64,000 bases of DNA from Juglans regia (taxonomy: Eukaryota > Streptophyta > Magnoliopsida > Fagales > Juglandaceae). The stretch is from the NCBI RefSeq assembly GCF_001411555.2, contig NC_049916.1, positions 24,818,558 to 24,882,557 of the forward strand, read 5' to 3'. Made by a program: the position numbers and the translations under genes. A model generated the notes under the pieces. It did not search any database. It saw nothing but the letters and a program-made list of their open reading frames with translations, and had not been told where the DNA came from. Position 1 is the first letter of the stretch. Every line of letters starts with the position of its first letter. This document shows positions 24,386-34,711 of this stretch, piece after piece.

Positions 24386-24945
24386 AAGGGTGTAAATGAG
24401 TTGAATTTGAAAGAGGAATGTGTGGTCAAGTCTTATTGGTTTGATTTTTATTCTAGCAGAAGATCATAAGCTTGAGCATTTTCTCAAGTTTATTCATAAG
24501 CTATTCGTGCCAGTTGAGTTTATTCATAAGCTACTTCATTTTGATAAAATAGATTTAGTTTATAATTTGATATATAAATTTTGATAAACAAATAATGACT
24601 TTTCGCTAATATTTTTATTAAATTTATATATACTTAACTTAATGATTATATTCGTAAGAATGAGTTAACACGTTTAGTATAAGGAACATGATTTCTTCTA
24701 ATCATTTAAAATACTAAAATAAAAATTTAATGTAAAAAATATTTACGAAATTATTTGAATTTATACAAACTTATGAGAGTGATCTAGACAAACTTTTTGC
24801 AAATTGTATCATTTAATAATCGATTATATTTTTGTGTTCATAAACAACTAATTTAACAAATTACTACTTGAGCTAAACTTGAATTTGACTTAATTGATCC
24901 CGAGCAGCTTATCGAGTAGTCTTATTTATTTACAACCATAAGCAT
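24386..24945. repeat. dispersed AT-rich repeat with weak inverted ends
   Basis: Left end aagggtgtaaatgagttga; right end ...gtagtcttatttatttacaac, whose complement begins gttgtaaata. The interior shares blocks with 17190-17385. It is probably a non-autonomous DNA transposon of hAT or similar type, but the ends are too diverged to be sure. Confidence 0.4.
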
Positions 24946-25941
24946 TATTGTTTAATGAAGCCCAACATTTTCTTATATGGATAAAGTCACGAAGCAAGTA
25001 CATGAAGATAAACATAGAGCATAAGACATTAAACCCATCCACAATCAAAGATTAGGGTTTGGAGAAGAGGAATGCGAGAAACGGCAAAGTGCGAAATAAA
25101 ATTAGGGATCATCAAGAGAATCGAATCTTATACGTGTAAAGAGATTACCTGAGCTTTGGAGAAGCAGATCGGCAAGAGAAAAAGGGATTTTGGTCGTTTC
25201 CGACGTGAGAATGAGTGCGGTGGCACGGTGGTGCGGTGCCATTGTTGCCGACGAGACGTGGGGTGGTGGTGCAGTGGTGATGCAGTGGTGGGTCTCCCTG
25301 GTCAAAGATGAAGCACTCGGGGTTTTGGTGGGAAGGGCGTCTGGTTTTTGAAAGGGAAGGGAGAAAACCGTTGGAAGGGAAAAATAGCATGTGTACCGTA
25401 GTTGATGGAGTCCTTGGGAGAGAGAAACAAATGATATAAAATGGATTTGATAAATAAACAGTGCTTTTCAAATTTAAAAATTACTTTAAAAGTTACTGTA
25501 GTTATATTTCAAATATTTAAAATATAGTTATTCTAATGTAATATATTTCATGACTCAATAGCTAAATTTTAATTGGATTTAATTTTTAACTAATCTAATA
25601 AATATTCTAAGAGATGAATTTTCCTCCTTTCTCACTGCTTTTTGAAAGAGAAATCTCATTGATGGTAGTGAGTAGGTCACGAGATATATTACCCCAAGAG
25701 CTATTCTGGGCAGCAGCCCATAGCCGCAGCACACCCATGTTGTGATTTTTTTTTTTTCACTCCATCAGTAGAATGTGGTGCGGCTGCAACGTACAGTAGG
25801 CTGCAGTATATATTTTCTCATTACCCCAAAAGTAAATTTTTCTTCAATTGTTTTTGGCGTGTGTTGCCCACTATGATGACAAAAGGGGGCCCCTTTAAGA
25901 GCAGCCAAAAAGCAATCAGGATGGCCGTAACCCCAATTATT

Positions 25942-25943
<2 letters not shown>
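24946..25943. other. intergenic DNA with a promoter-like GC-rich block
   Basis: 25030-25400 contains gattagggtttgg and G-rich strings (cggtggcacggtggtgcggtgcc). It resembles a 5' leader read on the minus strand, but no downstream coding frame can be joined. The rest is AT-rich. Confidence 0.35.

Positions 25944-25981
<38 letters not shown>
25943..25981. repeat. (TA)n microsatellite
   Basis: About 19 uninterrupted TA units. Confidence 0.95.
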
Positions 25982-25984
<3 letters not shown>

Positions 25985-27262
25985 TTTGCTCAATTATTGT
26001 TATGTCGTACTTAATCACTTTTTTTTTTTGAAATGTAATCACGTATAATTTGGCTTTAGTGTTGACATGGACAGGTCTCGTTAAGTCATTATAACAAATA
26101 ATGTTGGGTCTTTATAACTACGTACTGTCCTATAGAAAAAAAAATTATTATTTGATATTTATCATATATTATTTTTTTCACTCAATTATTTCACCAATAA
26201 AAAAATTTAATACCATATATAAAAGTGGACCTATGAGTGTGGGGGCTCCCCCTCATTGATAATTATACTTTGTCTACAAGATTCTCTCTATTATTTTGCT
26301 GTGAGAGTGACTGTTTTGTCATGCACCCAAAATAACAATAATTGCTCTCTTTTTCCATTGAGATATGACTGGGTTAGGTAAAAGGGGATGAACTCTGGGA
26401 TTTAGAGCAATTGGACTCATTAATAGGCTGTTTTTGGAAGCATCATGATTGGCTCAGCTGATTCAGAACCACACACTGTGATGGGGGGTAATTAATTACC
26501 CAAACCCTTTTGATATGCATGCCATGTACTTTGATTATGAAATGAGGTAATTTTCTCTAAATAGTATGGACATTAGGGGTTTTCATATGGGCAGAAGGGA
26601 TGGCATCTTGATCGATTGAGTGAACAAGAAAAGAGTGTTTTAACTTCAGCCTAAAATGCATGAATACCCATAAAATGAGCTACCTATTTCCATTTAAGTT
26701 GCATTTGCAAATCACAAATGTGGGGGTGAAAGAAAAGTGCATACTGAAATTCTGTTGATAGACATTAAAGAATATATTATTGTGGTAACTGAGAGGCAGA
26801 GAGATTTTATGATATGGAAAAATTTGGCCTTGTTTCTCCCAATGCTCACATAAATGTGTGTAGAATTCTGGTACCAGTCCCGCAACAAAACAACTACTCA
26901 AACTTGAGACAGAAGGAAGTATAATCCTGCAAAATTTCACAGCCTCAGCCAAGATCCTTCTCAATTTTATAGTGCAATGTTCTTGTATAGTAAATATCTC
27001 CTCCCATGTATACTTCCTGGAATAAATATAGATAGAATCTACTATTGAAAACATCCATTTGCATACATGATGTGACATCATCTAGACCACACATCTTCTC
27101 AAGTAAGTGTTGGGAACAATCAATTAGAAGCAGCCACGCAATGAGTGCAAAGTGTGCACTGCTATAGTAGCTTCTCTCTAGCATTTCTCATACTTCCTGT
27201 CCTCAAAAATCACGGTGCATGAACTCTATACATTCACTTTCCCAGGTTTCGGATTGTGACTT
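25982..27262. other. intergenic DNA, no gene identified
   Basis: A minus-strand frame of 133 codons (27081-26680) has no recognisable domain and an uneven composition. I see nothing else to support. Confidence 0.4.
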
Positions 27263-27727
27263 TTCCAGCTATAGCCCTCAGATTTTGCATCTGCATCATC
27301 TTCCATGCTGTCACCCCCCGTGGTTGAAATCCATACATTCGCTTTCCAGCTGCTCAAGGAATAAGTTTTTATCTTTAAAAGTAGGAATAACAGATAATTT
27401 GTTTTTCACTGTCATAGAAACAAAGCATGTTAAAAATATGAGTGAGTATTAAAACTTCCATCGTAAAACTACAGACCACCGGTCAGCATTTTATGATTTA
27501 AAACATCATTATTTTTTTTTAAAAAACATTTTTTATAAGTAAAGATTTTAAAAAACAAATTAAACCAAAACAACAGCATTTCTATTCTTCCAGCAATATA
27601 CATGTGGAAAATTAAATTTTATTTTGAAGAAGGCTCATGCCAATGATTGCGCAATACTTTATGACCCCCTCATGGTCTACACAATACATGTCCTAAGTAT
27701 TCCAACCAAGTTTCCAAGCAGCCTATG
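27263..27727 (+). repeat. direct repeat copy B (about 465 bp)
   Basis: Second copy of 23650-24112, same orientation, 3.6 kb away. The flanks differ sharply on both sides, so the limits are clear. Confidence 0.8.
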
Positions 27728-28061
27728 TTCTTGGATAATAAAATCAATCACAAAACCAAGGACATGTCATTTATTCCCATAGCCAATTCATATAAGAAAA
27801 ATAAAAAAGTAAAGGCTCTATGTCAGTCTGCCCAAGGCTTCATGACCCAACAATACTTACAAAAAAATTCTCACTGAAAATTAAAATAAAAGAAACTAAG
27901 AAAATGAGATTCTTAGAGGGAAATATATGTGTAAAGATAAACCCAACGCTGTAGAAAACCACGACATGCAAGTAAAAAAAAAAATCTAAACCCATTTATT
28001 AAACTGCTCTTAGTGGGAATCTGCGTGTAACTTTGCACTGGACAAAGAAATTCTCACTGAG
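27728..28061. other. flank of the outer retrotransposon
   Basis: AT-rich, no gene. It ends with the target duplication CTGAG at 28057-28061. Read with 42456 onwards it gives the original uninterrupted sequence. Confidence 0.6.
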
Positions 28062-28457
28062 TGTCACAGTCCAGGAATAGTATACATGGGCCATGGGTCA
28101 ATTTGGGCCTATTACTTTGCTTGTTGTTTTTCTTTAGGTTATGTAAGGAAGTGGGCCATAGAGTAGCTGGGTTGTTAGCTTGTTATTTCTTTTTATCCAG
28201 TCTGTTAGTCATTAGTTTTGGGTCATGTTTTATCAAGGCTGACGCCTTTTCTAGATATTGGGCAAGATTCTAGCATATATGTTCACTATAGCTATCGAAA
28301 TAACCTATCCAGAAAAGTTAATGCAAATGTTACTTATCATTCTCTTATCATCTTCTTCATTTCTTCAATGGAGGTGCTCCCCTCGAAGTGAGTAATTTTC
28401 GTGTATTTTATCGTATATTTTCTAGTCACCCAAACACCTACTATCAAGTGTGTTACA
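28062..28457 (+). repeat. 5' LTR of the gene-carrying retrotransposon
   Basis: TG...CA ends, 396 bp, strongly similar to 42048-42450. The 3' copy has an extra gggccat repeat near its start. Confidence 0.9.
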
Positions 28458-28510
28458 AGTAGTATCCAGAGCCAATCTTTCCTTGGCATCGGTTTCATCA
28501 ATTCGTGAGA

Positions 28511-29053
28511 ATGGAAAACATCACCTCATCCTTACTCAATATCAAAGAGCTAATGGAACACAATCTTCAACGCTTCGATGTTCTTCAACAACATTTGAAG
28601 GATTTTCGGGAGAGCCAAAACAAAATGCACCAAGTATTTCAACAGCCCCTTGATGAATTTGCTAGCAACTTTCAGGAAAGTTTCAACCAATTAGAAGATC
28701 GAATTGGTGACATACAAGAGGAAGAAGATCCAGTGACTATGGAAGGTGACTTCGAAGTCTCCAAACCCGATTTCGAAACTGGTATTTTCAAAATCATGTA
28801 TAGAGTCAGAGAAGGGCAAGAGAGGAAAATGAGCCATGCGATTTTGGGGATTTCTCAAAGTTGGAATACAACATTACTACGGCTCCAGCCTCAAATTTCA
28901 CACTTAGATTTTCATATTAGGGAGATTGATCCTAGTGGTAGAGATGTTCAGTGTCTCCATTCTGAAATTTTTCTATCCTCACCCTCCTTTTTTCTTTCCC
29001 ATGAGCGCCAAATTTTTTTCCATTTCTCTGTCCTCACTTGGATGATCCAATAA
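28511..29053 (+). CDS. coiled-coil frame after the primer site (gag-like or captured)
   Basis: Starting at ATG 28511 this reads MENITSSLLNIKELMEHNLQ and continues as a glutamine- and glutamate-rich helix (FQQPLDEFASNFQESFNQLE) with heptad-like spacing to about residue 85. An acidic stretch and an unrelated serine-rich tail follow, ending at 29051-29053. Position right after the 5' LTR is where gag begins, but there is no zinc knuckle or other gag motif. It may be a gag remnant or another captured piece. No family is assigned. Confidence 0.45.
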   Translation: MENITSSLLNIKELMEHNLQRFDVLQQHLKDFRESQNKMHQVFQQPLDEFASNFQESFNQLEDRIGDIQEEEDPVTMEGDFEVSKPDFETGIFKIMYRVREGQERKMSHAILGISQSWNTTLLRLQPQISHLDFHIREIDPSGRDVQCLHSEIFLSSPSFFLSHERQIFFHFSVLTWMIQ

Positions 29054-29237
29054 TAGAAGACCCAAAATTTGCTGTGTAGAAGACCCAAAAATCGGCGGCA
29101 ACACCTTCGGTCTTGAGTTCTCAAATTCATTTTTTATTATGTCTATAATAAAAAAGACCAAGAACTGGAAGAAGCTCCGTCACCGTGCACCTTCCCTCTC
29201 TCTCAACCGATCCTTTACCTCTGCTAAGTCGACCTGC

Positions 29238-29372
29238 AAGCATACCTAAGAGTTCCTTCCGTGCACCACCATCGTGCTGGGCAACCTGTCCCTCATCGTC
29301 GTCTATGGCGACCTCATGTTACTCTCCGCCACGTATTTGTCCAAAGGGAGTGAGCTATTGTTAGAGATTTGT
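29238..29372 (+). pseudogene. captured fragment of an NCL-type Na/Ca exchanger gene
   Basis: One frame reads EFLPCTTIVLGNLSLIVVYG, then DLMLLSATYLSKGSELLLEI. This matches the first conserved block of plant NCL (sodium/calcium exchanger-like) proteins, a short cysteine-containing loop followed by the first membrane helix and the GSELLLEI motif. A stop precedes EFLPC and resemblance ends abruptly after LLLEI. The piece is about 45 codons, lies inside the LTR element, and lacks the rest of the exchanger, so it is a captured scrap. Identification is from memory of the family. Confidence 0.65.
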
Positions 29373-29688
29373 GGCATCTTGATTCTAATTTCTGTAAAAT
29401 TTGGGAAGAATGAGAGTAACGGGCGTAGCACTTGTGTTAGGGTCAAGAAAATTGTTTCTTGCCAATGCACCTTCGATTCCGTGTCTTGCAAAAATGAAGC
29501 ACCACGTATGGGCCATTTCAGTCATGGTGATATTGGAAGCGTATTGGAGGTGATTGGTTGTGTTCAAACTTTACAAGAAAAGTTAGTATGAGGATTCTTG
29601 CCAAGCATCGAGTTCCGAGCCCACAAAGTGAATGCCGTGGAGAAATAGTCACTAACGTGTTCAGAGTTTTTTTGGTCACCCGCAAACA

Positions 29689-30156
29689 ATGAACAATATT
29701 TCTAATCTCGAAATCATGCCCATAGTACTGCAGGCAAACATGCCCCCTTCTAACAGAGATGATGGTGTGCTAGCAATGGCCTATCTCGAAATTAGAAAGG
29801 CTGAAAAGGACTACACCGTGACCTTGAGTTTAGATGATCGATATATAAAAGCATACTCACCACAATCAACAGGTATTTTTCTACATGCATACACTTGTCT
29901 TGATGGTCATGGAAGGGTGAAAGAGTTCAATACCGTTGGAAAGAAGACCCACAATGCCTTTTTGGTATTTAACAAAGCAAGCCCAATGAGTCTAGAAAGT
30001 GGTCTTGAATTCCCAGTCAACAGGATGGTTGAAATGGGAATGATCAAAATGGCCATGGAAAACCTACACAAGCCAGACTCTGGCAATGGGCAATTACTGG
30101 TGATGCTTGTAGTCAATCTCATGCAGTTGGATGCTGGTATTGCTTCATTGCTATAG
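29689..30156 (+). pseudogene. captured frame with a TPR-protein segment
   Basis: A 155-codon frame. Residues about 23-62 read VLAMAYLEIRKAEKDYTVTL then SLDDRYIKAYSPQSTG. This matches a tetratricopeptide unit of the RPAP3-like kind, where the usual form is NRAMAYLK...DC..AL.LDDRYIKAYSRR. The remainder (IFLHAYTCLDGHGRVKEFNT onward) I cannot place. The frame is open to 30156 but has no retroviral motif. It sits between the exchanger scrap and the Sirevirus insertion, inside the LTR element, consistent with serial capture of host sequence. Confidence 0.55.
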
Positions 30157-30320
30157 ACTGAAGACGAGAGGCACGGACTTTATGTTATGAAGCTTGTGAG
30201 ATCATTTTGTAGAACCTCCAGCGAAAGTAGTGACGATCCATTTGAACATGTCGGTTCAATACAATAAAAATCTCAAAGCTGGAAGCAGGAAGCAATCTTT
30301 TATTGGACCCTAAACAAGGG

Positions 30321-31547
30321 TAAAAAAGCAGTGGTTCGACCAATCACTACACCTAGAGGGAGGGTGAATAGGTGTATTCCAATTTTGAAGGTCTTTTCAA
30401 AAATAGAAACAAATAAACAGTTAATCAATGAACAAGAATAATTAACACAATGATTTTGGTCACGAAGTGGAAACTCATTTGAAGAACTTCTTCAAATTCT
30501 AAAACCACTCCGGGTGTAAGGCACCACCTAAAAGCCACTATAGAAAAAGTTCATTACAACCAATATAGAAACACTCACAAAACTTTTGTAGTTTCTAAAC
30601 TTAGCTTGCAACATCACGAGTGACCCACTCGATCTCTACACGCATGTAGTGTCGGAACTCCGACCTTCTATAGCCTTCCACGAGAACCTCTCAATTTCTG
30701 CATCAACAGCAGCTCCGGAAACCTTCCGGTCAACAAAACGTCCACTTCAATGGACTTTGAATGAGATTTGATCTTGAGAGTGGTGTGGTGGATTTGTGTT
30801 TGTCCAAAAGAGATTCACAAGGTGAGGAATAGGTTTCTCTCTTTGGCTCTTGAAACACTTAGGGTTTTTCACTATTTTTCCACACCACAGAACAGAAATG
30901 ATATGTTCTATTTATAGTCCCAGCAAGTCACGGCGCTCAAAACATGAATTTTAGGTTGTCTTTGAACATTGGCTCGAGCGAGGTGTCGAGCCCACGTTAT
31001 CTTCTGAGACTGCTCGAGCGAGGTGTCGAGCGAAGGTCAAGCGAGCGTCTCTAGATGAGTTCTACTCGCGCGCAACATCGAGCGCACATCGAGCGAACCA
31101 CTCTGGATGGGTTCCGCTCGAGCGCCACGTCGAGCGCACATTGAGCGAACCACTCTGGATGGGTTCTGCTCGAGCGCCACATCAAGCTCACCTCGAGCGA
31201 ACCACTCTGTCTGGGTTCCGCTCGAGCGCTGCGTCGAGCGCACATCGAGCGAACCACTCTGGATGGGTTCAGCTCGAGCGCCACGTCAAGCTCACCTCGA
31301 GCGAACCACTCTGTCTGGGTTCCGCTCAAGCGCTGCGTCGAGCGAACCACTCTGGAAGGTTCCGCTCGAGTGCCAGGTCGAGCGCCCATCGAGCGAACCT
31401 CTCTGGAAGGTTCCGCTCGAGCGCCAGTCGAGCCATGTTGAGCACACTTCAATCTTTTTCATGTACCAATGCATCAACAGTTGTTACAACTCAACTTTAC
31501 ATAGGTTTTCACAAGAATATGCCAATTAACACATTTTTCCCTCAACA
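30321..31547 (-). repeat. 3' LTR of the Sirevirus element, with 52-bp tandem repeats
   Basis: On the minus strand it starts TGTTGAGGG. Between about 31020 and 31440 a GC-rich unit repeats with a 52-bp period (gaaccactctg at 31095, 31147, 31199, 31251, 31303), followed by shorter variants. Each unit contains the palindromic string gctcgagcg. Confidence 0.9.
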
Positions 31548-31968
31548 ATCTCTCCCTTTGGCATTTCTGTGACAAAACCTCTAACCTATACATAGGACCT
31601 AATCCTAACACACACAAATCAGGATTCCCATTATTCAGGCAAAAAGTCTTGAGCACATTGAGATATTTCTGCAAACTTAGCAAACGGTTAAACGTACCAA
31701 TAACAATATGCAAGAAATAATCTCATAAGCATAAACACCTGTAGCACAGTTCTCAGAAAAGACTTTTCATTAAGAATTAAAACATACATTGTTTTCAATT
31801 TAGACAAACAATGGTAGCATGAGCAGCATGTGATACAAATAAAAATAGCTGCTCCCCCACAAAACAAAACAAAAGCTGCCCCAACAGCTTTCTTGCTACT
31901 CCCCCTAAATCTCTATACCACTGCCCCTTAATCTATACTCCCCCTTTTTGTCACAAACGCCAAGGGTG
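31548..31968 (-). other. Sirevirus 3' untranslated segment and polypurine tract
   Basis: Between the stop of the last ORF (31969) and the 3' LTR. Pyrimidine-rich on the plus strand, purine-rich on the element strand. No frame of interest. Confidence 0.6.
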
Positions 31969-33065
31969 TCAACTATCCCCATCAGATTGACTGCCATCAT
32001 CTTCATCAAGCCGCTCCTCAATGTCGTTGAAGCGTTTAGTCACAAGCTGCTGAAAGCTGTCAACTTTGGCATCAAGAGGATCAAAACGGGCTTCAAACCG
32101 AGCTTCAAGCCGGGCAAGGTACTCAAGGACCTGCTGAAGGCTGGGATCGACTAATCCCGCTGTAGGAATGAATGGTGCCGAGCCCTGAGGCTGTGAACTG
32201 GATGGCTGAGAGGTGGATGGCTGAGACGTGGATGGCTGGGAGGAGGATGCTCAACATTCAGTGGGTGAGGGGTAATGTGAGAACGACTCAACTGCATGGT
32301 CCTACGCCCAATGGGAGCCTTAAGAGGAACTCTAGGCTCATTGGGAAGAAGCATAACATCTTGAGAGAGGGCTATCCTAGTGATGGGGCAGGCGAGAGGC
32401 AAGCCAGTCCGTAATTTCAGGGAATTAAACGCCTCAAGCATGACACGACACAGATGACTCCCCAGATCAATGGAGACATCATTTATCAATGCATACAAAA
32501 GAGTGGCGCGGTCAGGACCGACATCACTCTGATGACCAGTAGGATATAGGTTTGTAAGGACTATCCTACTGAGAATGAGAAACTCGAGTGAAAAACGAGA
32601 GGTGAGAATGGGTGACTTACCATCCCAACTCGAAAATGGACCGATTAAACATTCAACAATGACAGTCAAACTTGGAGGAGAAGTCCGTGTATATGGATAT
32701 GTGGGGTTTGCCACTCGCGGGGCATGTAGCAAGTCCGCAACCATGCCCGGAGTCACCCGGAAAACAATGTTCCGGAGACTGACTTCAAAAGAGCCATCAT
32801 CAGAGATGGCATCAATATTGGAGTAAAACTCCTTAACCAACTCCACAGAAGGAGTGGGATGACCAGTGGTCAAGGCCAGCCACTGGCGAGACTCAAAAAT
32901 GCGGGGAATGACAGTCTCAGAAAGCTCACCAAGGAGAACTTCACGCTCGACAATGAGAGAACGGGTGGAAAAATTTTGAGCGTAAAGTTATCTTGCACGA
33001 GGATTGCGAAAATGTGCTTGAGCGGGGGTTGGAGGATTTTGGCGTGAACGAACTCTTCGAGACAT
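31969..33065 (-). pseudogene. Sirevirus extra ORF (envelope position; putative plant transposon protein domain)
   Basis: From ATG 33065 the product begins MSRRVRSRQNPPTPAQ. One in-frame TAA at 32990-32988 comes soon after, and the frame then runs on through LVKEFYSNIDAI, SLRNIVFRVTPGMVADLLH and LYALINDVSIDLGSHLCRVM. This resembles the putative plant transposon protein family found in SIRE-type elements. After a proline/histidine-rich stretch a frame change near 32190 leads into a short coiled coil (LQQVLEYLARLEARFEARFD, RFNDIEERLDEDDG) ending at 31969. The ORF lies where retroviruses carry env, but I see no signal peptide or membrane span. Its function is unknown. Confidence 0.65.
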
Positions 33066-34711
33066 GACTGAAGCTGGACAAAATCAATGACCGTTAGACA
33101 AGGCTAAAGGTAATGTGAAATGCCCAATGTTTGATGAATGCACATGCCTAATTGTGAACCAAGCCAAACTTATGTTTAAAAAAAAATTTCAAAAACAAGT
33201 CATGAATGTTGCTAAAACTATGTCAAAATGCACAATGCACACTGCACATGCCCACTAACACAATATAACAACCCATTTTGCAATTTTGAGCACTTCAAAC
33301 TCAACTAAGCCAATATTGGGTTTTAAACCCAATGGAGGTCCCAAACCTCAATGCCAAACACTATCCCACTACTAGGATAGACAAAAGTGACCATGGGGAC
33401 AATGCAATATCAATGCAACATGAAAATAGGAAATCAAACTTCATTGATGCATTTCACCGAGCACTTGGAGTGCATCCAAGTACAAACCAAATGAAAAACC
33501 CCTTGGGGGTTCTAAGAACCTCCTAAATACAAAGACAATAGGAATGGACAACCAAGAGGTCCATCCAAACAGCAAACAAACCAACAAAAAAGGTTCCATT
33601 TCAGAATCCCCAAATCAAGCCCTAATTTCCGAAATGTATGAGTATGGAAATGTATGATGCAAAATGGAAAAAAATGACCAAAAATGATGGAGAAGAGGGA
33701 GAAATAAGAGACTTACCGTGATTGAAGCAAGATTCTTGGGAGAAAATGAAAGAAACCACACGGAGAGAACGATAGAGGTTATCGCACGGGGTGGGGAGAG
33801 GAAACGGTGCAGAGGGGAAATAAGGGGCGCGGGGCTTTTTAAAGCACGTTCGCTCGAGCGGCTTTTAAGTTCGCTCGAGCGGCTGCCCAGAAAATTTTAC
33901 TTTTCTGCCTAAAAAAATTCAGTGTGATCCAACTATTAATGAGGTTAATTTTTAAATCATTCACACACATCAAATGTAGAAAGGCATCATGTCCTTATAA
34001 AACACGCAGGTAATAAAAACAAAGTATCACAAGTAATAAAGACAGCCGTGTTAACAAATTCCTTGCTTAATCAAGAAATTTCAACCAAAAGGTGTGAGTG
34101 GGGTTGGGCTGTATAAGAAACCATAAGTGTTTGAGAAACTCTTCCATGATGCAGAAAGTCAAACCCAATGCTGCTAGAACCTAGATGCTTCTGTTTGATT
34201 ATCTGTATCAATGTTAAGATACTTGTTTACCCTTCTTTTTTTTTTTTTAATTTGCAACAACATCCCTTTTTCTTTTCAATGACATACAATTTCATCTCCT
34301 TTTCTTTTTCTTTGTAGAAGGGAACAATAATGAGGTTGTCTAGCCCGTGGTCACTTATGTGTGTAGGTAGAGTTTCCTAACACTTTTGATTGCCTCCCTA
34401 AAAACTCACGGTGGTGAAACGTCGATTGACTAAGCGTGGAGTGAAGTGTGTGAAGCTAGTCACAGATTACAACTGATACTCATGTTTCAAACCTTTGTAA
34501 GCCATAGATATATGATACAATTTTCAAAAGACACATGCACCTAGATTTTTAGAATTAACAACACCAATAACTAAATATCACAACCATGGAGTGCATGTAA
34601 AGGCAGTAATACCAAAAATGGAATAAGAAGATGAATAATCACAAAATAACAAAAACAAAAGAAAAAAAATGCATGTAAAGCATGCAATGCATGTTATGCA
34701 TGTTTCAACCC
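33066..34711 (-). other. Sirevirus spacer between pol and the extra ORF
   Basis: About 1.6 kb, A-rich on the plus strand, with two cgctcgagcgg palindromes at 33849-33886 like those in the LTR array. No gene recognised. Confidence 0.5.

Noticed and set aside
25102..25471. His/Pro/Thr-rich minus-strand frames
   Set aside because: Low complexity in a GC-rich repeat-like block.
26680..27184. Minus-strand frames of 133 and 79 codons
   Set aside because: Overlapping, with biased composition and no motif or splice support.
31037..31572. Several frames of 130-160 codons on both strands
   Set aside because: Created by the 52-bp tandem array in the LTR (52 is not a multiple of 3, so all frames cycle). 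No protein family.
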